From NCBI GenBank assembly GCA_018398765.1, contig JAHBMJ010004900.1:1993-65992 (forward strand): a stretch of 64,000 nucleotides of DNA. The letters are read 5' to 3'. The notes under the pieces were generated by a model. The model made no database searches. It was not told the DNA's origin and saw only the letters and a list, made by a program, of their open reading frames with translations. This document shows positions 38,101 to 48,700 of the stretch, one piece after another. This stretch comes from Chromera velia. Its lineage: Eukaryota; Sar; Chromeraceae. The position numbers were made by a program, and so were the translations under genes. The first letter of the stretch is position 1; the number at the start of each line of letters is the position of its first letter.

Positions 38101-39991
38101 NNNNNNNNNNNNNNNNNNNNNNNNNNNNNNNNNNNNNNNNNNNNNNNNNNNNNNNNNNNNNNNNNNNNNNNNNNNNNNNNNNNNNNNNNNNNNNNNNNNN
38201 NNNNNNNNNNNNNNNNNNNNNNNNNNNNNNNNNNNNNNNNNNNNNNNNNNNNNNNNNNNNNNNNNNNNNNNNNNNNNNNNNNNNNNNNNNNNNNNNNNNN
38301 NNNNNNNNNNNNNNNNNNNNNNNNNNNNNNNNNNNNCCCCCCCCACACACACACACACACAAAACAGGGAGAGAAGGGGGGAGCGGGAAGAGCTGATGCA
38401 CAGAAGGCCAATAGAAAAAAAGAGAAGGAAAAGAAAACAAGAAAAGCCGGCCGTTCATCCGTCCATCCTACCACTTCCTTTATCCCCCCCCCCATACACC
38501 CCCACAACAAAGGAATCAAAACACGGGTTGCCCCACTTACAGACCTGCATGAGTCCGTGAGCAAAGACGATCCCCGAGTGGGGGATTGACTGCCGTGGAT
38601 CCACTGCGCCCTTCACTGTGTCTAAAATGAGGAGGTCGCTTTTGTTGCGTTTGGTTAAGAACTGCACACAGACAGAGAGAGAGAACAGGGACACGATGCT
38701 TCGTGTTCTGTACGGGAGGGAGCAAGCACCGCGCCCATCGGGGGGGCACCTGGCTACGTTTTCACATGACAATACTTCTTCTTGACTGTCCACTCATGCA
38801 TCGAAGCATCTGTGCAGCTGCCTGCTTGTCCTTCTCTGTCTCTGAGGTATTTCAAGACGAGTTCATTCCCCCCAAGCACGAAGGAAGGCACTCACCTACC
38901 AACCCCCTCAGAGAGAGACCCACCGACCTACCTACCTACCTACCTGAAGTGAGGCTTCCCCCAGTGCCGATCCGTTGAGAATCGACCGCAGGGTCTTCAT
39001 TCTGCCCACGCGTGCCGTCTCTTTCGGATCTTCCGGCTCTTCCTCCTTCACCCCCGACGGCGCCTCCTCCTGTAGCAGAGGGGCCTGCTCAGTAGAGGCT
39101 CCCTCTTCCCCAGTTGTCCCTGCTGCTGCTGTTGCAGAGGCCGCGGCGTCTCCTGTCGCCTCCGCCCCTGCTGCTGGGGCCGCGGGGGGCTCCTTCTCGG
39201 GAGGGAGAGCGAGACCCTCGTGGGTGAGGAGCGACTGGAGAAATTGGCCGTTCTCTGATCAGTCAGGGAAGTAGACAGGGAGAAACATGGGCACCAACAT
39301 GTACATACAGCGTCATAAAAGAGAAGTGCAGAGTGAAAAGAAAGGAAGTGACAATTCTCCGTAACGCTCAGGGACACCCACATAAAATTTGCTTTCTCTC
39401 GACAGGACTTCTCCGTCTTCTTTTCTCGCCACCTTTCCCCGTCGACTTTGATCTTTTGTCTTCTTTTTTCCCCTCTGCCTTCTTATTCTTTCTCCTCCTG
39501 TGTCACCTCCCCTTCCAAAGCAATCTAAAACTTCAAATGAGCGGCCCTTGGTGACAGAACCACAGGAGGAAGGGGCGATTGGGTGGGCCTGACGGGGTCA
39601 GGAAGGGTCTGTCTGTAAGGGGGAGAGAGAAAGGGCTTGCCGAACAGGGGGGATTGGGGGCCCGCCCACTCGGACTGACTGACTGACTTGTTTCATGAAT
39701 GTCGCAGGCAATCTGCAGGGCCACTAGATGAGAGTTCTGCAAAGAAAGAAAGGAAGGAAAGCAGCACACACACAAAAAAAGGAAGGAGAAACATACAGTG
39801 ACAGAAGGAGGGTCGAATGAAGGAAGCGGGCCCAGATGGACTGATCAACAAGGCAGAAAGTACGGTTGGAGACGGAGGATAGACAGAGAGAGGCAAAAAA
39901 AGCGACAGAGCGACAGACTGGAGGAGAGGGAGTGAAGGAAGACAATTACTTGTCCTCGCAGTTCAATTCAGGGAGGCACCACGCGCGCGCG

Positions 39992-40030
<39 letters not shown>

Positions 40031-40575
40031 CATGTCAAGGTAGAACAGAAGACACACCGCTCTCCCCTGTTTGCTTCCACCTACTTACTCCCGAACGAAC
40101 CTCGTCCTCTGCGTTCACCAATTCGGCCAGAATTGTGGCTACTCTCTCGGCGTCCCCCAACAGAAAGAGGCAGTGGGAGAGGCCGACTGCGAGTCCCTGA
40201 GGTCCTCTCAGTTTAGACTCCGGCAGATTTTCGAACAGCCCCACCAGCAGCCTCAGCACCCGGTTCCGGTACGCCTTTGGGCCCACCAAACGAACAGACT
40301 GCTTCACCGTGTGCTGCAGGAAATAACAAACAACAAGCGACCGCTTCTCAGCACGTTTGCATTTCTACAGCGGAAAAAAAAGGGGGGACTCCGCGGGGCA
40401 ACGGGGGGAGGGGGGTGTCGATGACCTTTGCCCTCAAGCAGGAGAAAGGGACCAATCAAAAAAGGACTAGGGACGACGATTCAACGGTACTTACTGCAGA
40501 CAGACTTCCTTTCAGTGACCGACCTGCAGAAGCTCTGGGGGATTCGGACTTCCAGTGATGATGCTTTGGACCTGA

Positions 40576-40640
<65 letters not shown>

Positions 40641-42161
40641 CGGAAACGCAGAATTTAGCTTGGAATCTCCTATGAAAAAGCAGGCTTACTCACGCGGGGT
40701 TCGCCAAGTACCTGCAGGAATCGCTGTCAAACAGACGGTAGCGACATTCGCTGAATACACCCGGGCAGCCATGATGAAAAACGCAGATCAACCTACACAG
40801 GCAGGACACAAATCAGAAAACGGATGAGAGGACTCTTTCTAGACTCCAGGCATCATCCGTCATTCCTCCTTGAACCTCGTTTGGTTCCTCCCCTCGATTT
40901 TGTCTCTCCAAACGCTTCTCTCTCTCTCTTTCTCTTTCTCTGTGGGGCTGAAATTCTCTCTCCTCTCGAGAGGATTCACCTGATTGACCCCCTAAACACC
41001 CAAAATGAAACCCCCACTCACTCACTCACGCCCGTACAACCCCAGACCGATTGACCTTGTCGAGTCTTCTCGCGTCCAGCGCCACCCCCAGGGCCTGTCT
41101 GTGCATTCCCTCTGCCACACACCGTGCGAACATCCCCTCAACGATTGCCTCCAATCTAGGGTCCATAGGATCTGGGGCCTTCTCCTTCTCCTTCTTTTCC
41201 GCAGAGAACTGGTCGTACTCATCCAGTTCCACCCTCCGTCGGATGTACTCATCGATGCACTCGGCTGCACAGTCAGGGAATAGACAGACACCAGGAGAAT
41301 TTAATCGGAAGTGGGCGGCTGTACGACGTGAATACGCACGCACATTCATCCAGAGAGTATCTAGGGCAACAGAGAGAAAGAGGAAACGAAAGGGCAGACT
41401 CGAAAAGAAAAGGAAAGGAAAAGAAAAGGAAAGAAAAGAGAAAGAGGGGAAAACCTACCAACGACGGTATCCACGTATTGGCTCTTCACGGTCACATCAA
41501 ACAGAGGGCCGGCACCCAGGGCAAACCGAAGAGTCTCTTCGTACTGCTCCAGGTGATAGTATACCTGCAGATCCACAATATGCATGTATTTGATGCGCAG
41601 AAATGAGGGCACACCAGTAAATCCACAAGATCGATCATACAACTGGTTTGCGGAGACGGAGTGCTTTGAAATGGGAGTCTACGAGCAAGTGGACTTTAGC
41701 TGGTGCCCAAAAACAACACAGACTTTTTCGCGTAATTCTCAAACGAAAGGGGGGAAGAGGGATGGCGAGTGGTAGGGTGCTCTCCATGGGGGAAAGAGAC
41801 GGTGTTGCTGTCAGAGAGGTTACTGACTTTTGAAGCCACTAGAGCAGCGAGTTCCTTGTTGGTGAAGTCGTCTCTCTCATAGAGAAATTCACTGCAATCA
41901 GACTCAATACAGGTGAGGGAGGGGCCTGTTCAAATCAGGGCAGGAGGGATCATAGAAGGGAAGGGAAAGCAGTGGACTGACGCACATTTCAGACAGATTT
42001 TCTGCGATCTCGGCCCAGAACTGCTCTATCACTCCAGGGAAATTCAATCTCTCCAAGGCAGCCAGACACAGCGCGTCGTTATCTTCCTGAAGGAGTGCGA
42101 GAATGCCCGCTGCACTGGTCACAGATGAGCTCTGCGGCATGGCCACAGCAGCTGCCGCCAT
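29119..42161 (-). CDS. RPN2: 26S proteasome regulatory subunit RPN2 (PSMD1)
   Basis: Largest scaffold of the proteasome lid/base, holding the ubiquitin receptor RPN13. Exons, right to left: 42161-41986, 41891-41828, 41564-41459, 41264-41056, 40571-40524, 40313-40101, 39736-39688, 39254-38944, 38661-38545, 37958-37901, 37558-37485, 37066-36988, 36728-36581, 36278-36201, 35866-35719, 35396-35347, 34920-34774, 34502-34402, 33903-33832, 33474-33351, 33093-33039, about 32620-32582, 32003-31945, 31624-31582, 31151-about 30960, 30670-30619, 30419-30293, 29844-29714, 29317-29119. Homology is collinear with human PSMD1 from [17 protein letters not shown] to [11 protein letters not shown]. Landmarks: [29 protein letters not shown] and [14 protein letters not shown] (PC repeats), [20 protein letters not shown]. 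Coding between 33039 and about 32620 and across 30960/30670 is incomplete; a small exon is probably missed in each. The ATG at 42161 has a good context (GCCATGG); an in-frame ATG at 42140 is possible. Confidence 0.96.
30078..30186 (-). repeat. (TC)n(TG)n compound microsatellite, sense to RPN2
   Basis: On the plus strand the tract reads (CA)n then (GA)n, hence TC then TG on the RPN2 sense strand. It lies in the intron between exons 30419-30293 and 29844-29714. A shorter (CA)n tract lies at 29519-29548, in the following intron. Confidence 0.85.
31521..31543. other. Poly-C run with one undetermined base
   Basis: About 22 C with a single N at 31532, inside an RPN2 intron. It looks like an unresolved homopolymer rather than biology. 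Confidence 0.8.
32021..32108 (-). repeat. (TC)n(TG)n compound microsatellite, sense to RPN2
   Basis: Plus strand reads (CA)n with two small interruptions and then (GA)n. It lies immediately upstream of the acceptor of exon 32003-31945, so on the RPN2 strand the TG block sits where a pyrimidine tract would be expected. Confidence 0.85.
32378..32572 (-). repeat. 39-bp minisatellite, five copies, next to an RPN2 donor site
   Basis: Five near-identical 39-bp units (plus strand TTGACGCCTCCCTATCCGGA..) differ by single bases. The array ends about 10 bases from the donor of the RPN2 exon ending at 32582. A 39-bp unit is 13 codons, so the array stays open if read through from the exon. RPN2 homology resumes only at exon 32003-31945, so I place the array in the intron. 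Confidence 0.85.
33911..34132 (-). repeat. Composite minisatellite, three copies, (GTCT)n plus spacer
   Basis: Three units of 62-70 bp, each (CAGA)n plus CTATATGCTTCTTCTTCTTC and CTTTTCCTCATGAACA on the plus strand. Reversed, this is the repeat at 18084-18236. It lies just upstream of the acceptor of RPN2 exon 33903-33832. Confidence 0.85.
35869..35912 (-). repeat. (TC)n(TG)n microsatellite at an RPN2 acceptor
   Basis: Plus strand ACACACACACGCACATACAC then (GA)n, abutting the acceptor of exon 35866-35719. On the sense strand it reads TC then TG. Confidence 0.8.
38043..38336. other. Assembly gap (294 N) flanked by poly-C
   Basis: The N run is preceded by about 12 C and followed by about 8 C. 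It falls in the RPN2 intron between exons 38661-38545 and 37958-37901, both of which are intact. Frames crossing it are artefacts. Confidence 0.99.
39981..40030 (-). repeat. (TC)n(TG)n(CG)n microsatellite, sense to RPN2
   Basis: Plus strand reads CGCGCGCGC, (CA)n, (GA)n. It lies in the intron between RPN2 exons 40313-40101 and 39736-39688, with the same order on the sense strand as the tract at 11381-11446 in the transporter gene. Confidence 0.85.
40577..40641 (-). repeat. (TC)n(TG)n microsatellite at an RPN2 acceptor
   Basis: Plus strand reads (CA)n then (GA)n, starting 6 bases from the acceptor of exon 40571-40524. Sense strand order is TC then TG. Confidence 0.85.
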
Positions 42162-43057
42162 GGCTCCTTCTTGATCGAAGCTCTCGGAAGCGAAGGCCGA
42201 AAGAGACAGAGAAAGCACACTGGAGGGGCACGAGTCCACAGAGACCAGAAACTCGAGGTAAAAATTCCGATCACAGTTGCACTCACAGAGTCTGCAGACA
42301 AACTCTTCTATGCTATGCAGTCTGCGCTTCTACTCCTCCTCAGGACCGCCTTTCAAGCCCCCTTTAGCAGGACTCCCGGTGACTCGGTCGAGCTGCAGAT
42401 ACAGAACAATCTTGAACGTGCCCCACAAGCAAGCAAGGTCTCCACATGCGCGCGCGCGTGCATGCATATTGTGACTTCGCGTGCGAAGGCCGTAGTCTGC
42501 CCTATTCTTGTGCAAATGAGTTGTTCGAACTTGTTCCTCATGCAGACAGTTTTTTTTCATAATTTCTCATGGATTTCTCTGTATTTTTACAAATAATTTT
42601 CCAAAAATGTGCAATAATTCACAAACACGAATAAACATGTGTACCGTTTGCCAAATCGGAATTGAGTGAGAATTACCATTTAAATTCTAAAAAATTCTTC
42701 GTCAGATCTTTCAACAGAGCACCACCACCAAACAGCACAATGCTATATACTGTTTTGCTAGACGGTTGGCTTTTTCACTATAATCCAAATGTGACCCAAA
42801 CTGTCGGGAAGATGAGTGTGCTTAGCTTCTGCTGACCGGGATTGTCGTCTTGCACTCATTCGTGTGAGGTTGCTACGCCAGCGAGCTCTCTGGAGCTGCA
42901 GCGACATCCTGTGTTGGTTGCTTTGATCATTCATTCTCTCTTTCTTCACCTGACTGCGTCTTTTTTGCCGTGCTCTGTTACCTGCTTTTCTTCTCAGCAT
43001 ACGCCAATTGCTTCAGTTCTTAAGCTCAACTGAAAGGTTTGTGTTTGAAAAGCAAAA
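42162..43057. other. Divergent intergenic region between RPN2 and the acetyltransferase gene
   Basis: No gene is supported. The middle (42540-42740) is AT-rich. The two start codons are about 0.9 kb apart, so promoters for both genes should lie here, but I see no clear core element beyond a weak TATATAC at 42744. Confidence 0.4.
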
Positions 43058-45758
43058 ATGGAGGCAGAATTTGACGATTTCACTGTGGTGACAAGCCGCA
43101 GACGCGGGCGTGCCAACCCAAGAGTTCAGGAAGCAAAGGCTCCTGCGGTCCCCCCGCCCATTTTTGTGGAGTGTCCCGGCCTTCCTCCGCCCTCCACACC
43201 CCCCAAGCCTTCTTCCAGCGCCCTCAAAATGAAGCCAGCTTCTCTCCTGACTGCTCCACCCTCCCCAGCAACAGCCAGCAAAGCAGGGACTGAAGCCTTC
43301 TCTTCTCTGATGACTCCCTCCACAGCCGCTCCCTCTGTGGCCGAGCCTCTCAGCCCCAGCCGTACGGAGTCGGTTGCTGGGGAGCAGCAGATTCTGGAGG
43401 AGGACCCCGACTCGCTTCTTCTGCCTGTGGATGTGGCGACACTCGTCAAGCACGGCATCCTCTTGGAAGACATTCCTGTCAAGCAGCCAGAGCTGTTGGA
43501 CGACAGGACCAAGGCGCTGCTTCAGGAGGTCTGTTCGTTTGTGTGTTCATGCCTCAATTCATGCGACGACGGGAGGCAGGTTCACGTGTTTGGATGGACT
43601 AGTTTTCCTGCACTGGTCGTTGGGCCCTGATTTTAGTGCCCCGTGACTTTTCAGGCGGAAGGAGAGGTTTCGTGTGCAGCTGCATGAATTGCGGCTGGGT
43701 CGGGCAAACCCGTCATGAATCTGTGCTTGGACGAACGTGCGTGCATGCGTTATCATGATTATGCCTGGGTTGCGCTGTGTGCGACTTAGGCCGTCTACTT
43801 GAAGAGGTGATGATTGGAAGCACGTCTTCTGTTCTAAGAGAAAGGAAGGCAATCCTAGTCACTCTTTGGTCTGTGATCCGATTTTCTTACCCAGTTCTCG
43901 CTTTCCGGTTCTCTTCCTGCTGCGCCCTTTTTGTCTGTCTGTCTGTCTGTCTGTCTGTGTCGGGAAAGGAAGAAACATAAATTGAGAAGAATGTAAGTGA
44001 GGTTATGTGTTGCCTGGCGTGTATCCACGTTTCCCCTTTTCACTTTACGCTTGCAGGTGAAGAAGCTTTCAGAGGACTGCTTTGAGAAAACAGACGTCTC
44101 ACAGCAGGTCGGTCGGGGTGGGGAGAATCAAGTCCGTGAACACACACACCCCCCCCCCACACACATACACACACCACACATACACACACCGTCTCAAAGA
44201 TACCGAGACAAACGGGTGCAGACAGGCAGACACCGTCATGCATGCGCGCGCAGAGGTGCCGAAAAACAGAAGAAAAAAGACAGAGGCAGAAGACGACGGG
44301 GGGACCTGCCCTCTCCTTTTCTTCTGCTACAAAGTCGCCTGCGACTGCTGCGGGGCGAGGCAGGCGTTGCAGTTTAGTGCATGTGCGGCTTGTGGATGAT
44401 TTCGCTACTTCCCTTTAGACGTTCCCCCCCCCTCTCCCTCGGAGCGCAACGAGCAAGGACAAAAGCAAATTTCATGTCTCCTCCTGCAGGTGAGCAAGAA
44501 GACTGGGAAGCGCCTCTGTGTCTTCGCAGCCGCTGACAAGTCAGTCCCTTACCATCCATTCCCTTGTTCACGTGCGTGTCTGGGCGCGTGTATGTGTGCA
44601 TGTGCCGGTTTCTTGAGTCGCCACTGTGATTGGTCACGCAGTGCAGGTGAGGTCCCGCTCTGAGCTGAGCATTGCGGTGTTTTCCTTCTTTCGGAATGAG
44701 TGGATAGGAAGAGAAGGAGGCCGTGGCTGTTTCTGTGTTTATCTCTCGTCCCTGTTCGTTCCTTCCTTCGCAGGTCCGAAATGTTTGGGTTTCTTCTCTA
44801 CCGGCTGAGGGGATCCCCCCTGAACTGCCTCGAGATTTGCAATCTCGCTGTGGCACCGAGGGCTCGCGGTCTGGGACTCGGGCGGAGACTCTGCAAGTGG
44901 GCAGTGAACGCGGGGAAGAGAAACCCTGAGGTCTCGTTCGTGACCCTCTCGAGCTTGAAAGAGGGTCGGTCAATAGGCTGGGCTTGGTTTGTTTTTCTTG
45001 ATATTGCATGGTGTTTTGGTGTTCAAGGCTCTATTCTAATGTGTCTCTGTGCTTGTGTCTCGCAATCTGCTTATCTTTCGCGGTCTGTTGCCCATGTCCG
45101 TCAGTATCTTCCTTCTCTTCTGCATTCTTTCCCTGTCGATCTCCTTTCAAGGCTTGGCTACGATTCAACGATGAGGACCATAATGAGAAGGTTGAATTAA
45201 TTTATTTCCTCGATTGATTGTGCGTGGGTGCAGCGGTTGGGTTTTATTCGAAGATGGGGTTCCGGGCAGATGGAGACGTCAAGTGCGCGGCTCCTCTGGC
45301 CGATAACGAGGAACTTGTTGAAGGTGGGTACCCGCATGGGTGCGTGGGGAGAGAGAGCTAGGAAGAGACGGGGTGCCTACATGGTGGGAAGGGATGGAGG
45401 GCGACTTGAGAGAGCAAGAAGGGCCCTAGGGGTACGGAAGATCGTTGAGCAGCAGGAGGGAAGGATGGTGTTAACAAGAGCACCTGAGTTACTGTTTCTT
45501 TTGTTTCTATGTGCATTTTCCCGGCGTTCATCATGTACCATCATTCTGTCTCTGTGGCGGCCTCTCCTCTCCTTTCTATTGTCGATTGGGGATTGATGAT
45601 CCATCAGTCTTCTTTCTTGCCCTCGATCAGACTTCTACCTCTCTCTTCGTGTCTCTCTCTCTCTCTGGGTGGTTGCAGGCCAGGTGTACATGGAGATGAA
45701 GGTGGGGCGGCCGTTTCAAGCAGGGAAGAGCAGCAAGGGTGGAAAGAAGAGGAAGTGA
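43058..45758 (+). CDS. GNAT-family N-acetyltransferase with a long Pro/Ser/Ala-rich N-terminus
   Basis: Predicted acetyl-CoA-dependent N-acetyltransferase; substrate unknown. Exons: 43058-43528, 44057-44107, 44490-44539, 44774-44964, 45234-45323, 45679-45758; all phases close, giving 310 residues. Residues 1-157 are mostly low-complexity and probably disordered. The GNAT core follows: strands KRLCVFAAAD and MFGFLLYRL, then LEICNLAVAP and the acetyl-CoA pyrophosphate loop RARGLGLG (221-228, fitting R/Q-x-x-G-x-G/A), and near the end AVGFYSKMGF (255-264). The C-terminus is basic (GGKKRK), which may be a nuclear signal. The ATG is the first in frame and is preceded by AAAA. All five donors are GTNNGT. 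Confidence 0.88.
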
Positions 45759-48700
45759 ACAAGAAAAGAAATATGGGGTTAGGAACCAAACGAGGGAGAG
45801 GGAAAAGAAGGAGGGAGAAACTGACAGACTGAGAAGCGCAAAGCGAGAGAAGGAACCCTAGAAGAAAGATAGATTATCTGATCAAGCCAGTCGGCGATTT
45901 TGCGCTTGACAAAAAGAGAGACAAGAGGAAAGCTAACAACATACAAGAGAAAAAAAAAAAGGGCCACCATGGCCCTGATGATGCCTCTCCCCCCTCCCTC
46001 TCGTCCAGATTTCAGGAAGGAAGGGCAGTTGTCTCTGTGTGCAGCTTGGCTGTTCTCTGTCAGGCGACCCGTAGAGCCCTGCTGCTTTTTCATCATCCTG
46101 AGAGAGGTCCCCCAACCTCTCCGAGAGGTTTGTACAAAGCAACTAAAGCACGGAAGGAAACATGGGGCCTCGCCAGGCGCCTCCCTTCTCCTCAAACCTC
46201 CTTCCTCCTTACTGTGCTTCACAAAAAATGCCTTTCCTCTTCTGCTCCCACCCTCCTCGTACGTGGCTGCGCGTCGTCGCAAGGAGCCCTGCAAGCAAGT
46301 AAGCAGGCAAGTAAGGAGAATTAATAATTCCTGAAGGTGTCCGCTGTGGGCGGCTCAGCTGAAGATGCGTCGATCAATTAAGTAGCACTGAGAGAGGGCA
46401 TTGGGGTTTCTTGGATGCACGTGCAGTCACTACGGTGGTTCCTGGACTTCCAGATCCCTCTACGCTCTTTTCTTTGTTGCTTCCATGTTTCTTTGTGTCT
46501 TTCCCTTTCTCTGCTAAGCTGTGCGACCGCCGTCGCACGCAGGCGAGGAGAAAAGAGAAAGAAGAAAGAAAAGGAAGGAAACATTTTCCGCCCTTGGCTT
46601 TTTGTTTGTACTTGCATGGCGTGTTTGCCTGCTTGATCGATGCATAGCCCATTTCTCCTCCCTCTCTCACTCTCTCCAAGAAAAGGGGGGAGGAGAGGGT
46701 TTAGTTCCTTCCATTCTTCTCTCCTTCCTTGTGTCCTTCCTGTCCGACTTCTTTCTTCCCCCTCTTTCTTCTCGCACTTCTCCATTCTAATCTGATCTAG
46801 CTCTCGTTACCTGCTTGCGCAGGGGAATGGAGAGTCGTGACAGACCGAGATTTGTTGTCTGTTTGCCTCTCCATTCTCCTTGCAAAAGAAGGTGCAGTGC
46901 ACTACGAAGCCAAGCCGACGAAGCAAAGGAAAAGAACAGACGGAAGACGAAAGAATGACAGGAAAAAGTCAATTCAATTGAAAAGAGAAAGAAAAAAACG
47001 CAGGTGTACGTGCAACCATGTGTGTGTGGAGAGACAGGAAAGGACCGGGAAGGCCACAGCCACCCCTGTTCCTCTCGTTCTGCTCACAATTGATTCCGGA
47101 GACAGATGAGCAAACGCCTCGTTTTGTCTCTGACTGACCAAAAAGTTGATAAAAAAAGAAAGGTAATTGGCTGACAGAAAAGGATAGCCAAGAAGGCCAA
47201 ATGGAACACAAAAACCACACCAGACTCGATCTCGAAATTGCTTCACAACTCCATCACGCACTGATGGTCGTCAGTCTTTTAATGAGAATGCATCAGAGAG
47301 CGTGAATACGGAAAAGAAAGCGGCACAGATAGAAGGACAAAGAAAGAAAGAAAGCGGCATTTACAGATTGACGCACGCCGTACAGCTAGCTGTCCAATTC
47401 ACTGTTCATCGCCCTTTTTGTTCTTCTTTCTCCCCCCTCCTCCCTGTCTCTCTGTCTGTCTCTACATGCTTCTTCCCGTCTCCTCCTCATTCTACATGCT
47501 CTTCTCTTCCCCCCCTCTTATCCTCCTCCCTCCGGAATTCAAAACAGACAGAACGAAAGAAAAGAGGAAGAAACAAAAACAAAGTCAGGAATTGGGTGAA
47601 CGTCTTGTCGGGGAAGAGGGGGGGTGACTGATGTCTTCCAGGTCGGTACGTTGGTAGGTACGTTGATTGATTGAAATGAATGTACACGTGCGTGCTGATG
47701 ACGTGAGGTGGTGTTTGCAGTTCGTGTCGATGTGGGTGCGTATGCTCCCTTTCTTTCTTTGTGCATGTGTCTCTTTTGAATACTCGCTACTTGCCTTCGT
47801 GAGTTTCTCAGGTGTTTGGCCTGATGAGCGTCATGCAGTGTTTGCTCCCACTCTATCGTTCGTGGTGCTTTCGTGCATGTATGCTTGCATGCCTTTATGT
47901 GCGCTTGTTGCATGCAGAGTCGTCGGCTTCCTCAAGATGAAATGAGCTTCATTCCATGCATTTGCTTTATTGCTCCGTTTTTGTGCAATTTGTTGCCGTG
48001 TGTGTTTGTGCTCATTGGTGCCCTGGAAGGGAATTAACCTGTTGTATGTATGTATGTATGTATGTATGTAGATCCGTGCATCTTCAGTTTGCTTCTTTCT
48101 GGGCGGGACAGGGCGGAGGGTCTAGCTCTCTCCACAGAGAGGGTATCTGGGGGTGGCCTCATGCATGAGGTGCATGGGAAGGAAGTGGCGCCACCAAGGC
48201 CAGAAAGAAAGCAAGCCGGTTGGAGTGTCAGTCTTCGTCTGTTGGTCTTTGCCGTGATTGATGCAGGACAAACACTTGGATGGTCCTTTTTCCAAATGAA
48301 AATACTCATGCACTCCGTTTTTCTCCCGTATGTCTGTATATCTTCCTTCATCCTTGTTTGTGTATGTGGGTGTTTTTGTTCTTCTGTATGTCGGTAGATG
48401 CCTGCCTGATCGAGCCTGTATTTGAAACTGAGAGAGAGTGAAGTGCCATGTAGAAAGAAGTGCATCGATCTGTGGGTTTTTTTCCAAAAGAAAGAAATTT
48501 GTTTTCTTCATCACTTTCCCAAGGACCTTTCTGTCTGTATGCCCGCCTTCCTACACGTGTCGTGCGTACGTGTGCCTCGATGAGTTTCCATCCTGTCCTG
48601 ACCGACTGACTGACTGACTGACTGACTGAGTGATGTCAGTCTGAATCTTGCCCTTGCCAGTGAACTGCGCAATGATGTGACGAAGTCGATGGTAGCAGGT

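Noticed and set aside
37710-38589. Long frames on both strands across 38043-38336
   Set aside because: They are open only because of the N gap; the real coding part there is the small RPN2 exon 37958-37901.
40690-40795. Open segment resembling an extra RPN2 exon (Cys-rich frame)
   Set aside because: RPN2 homology joins directly from exon 41264-41056 to 40571-40524 in phase; inclusion would insert unrelated sequence.
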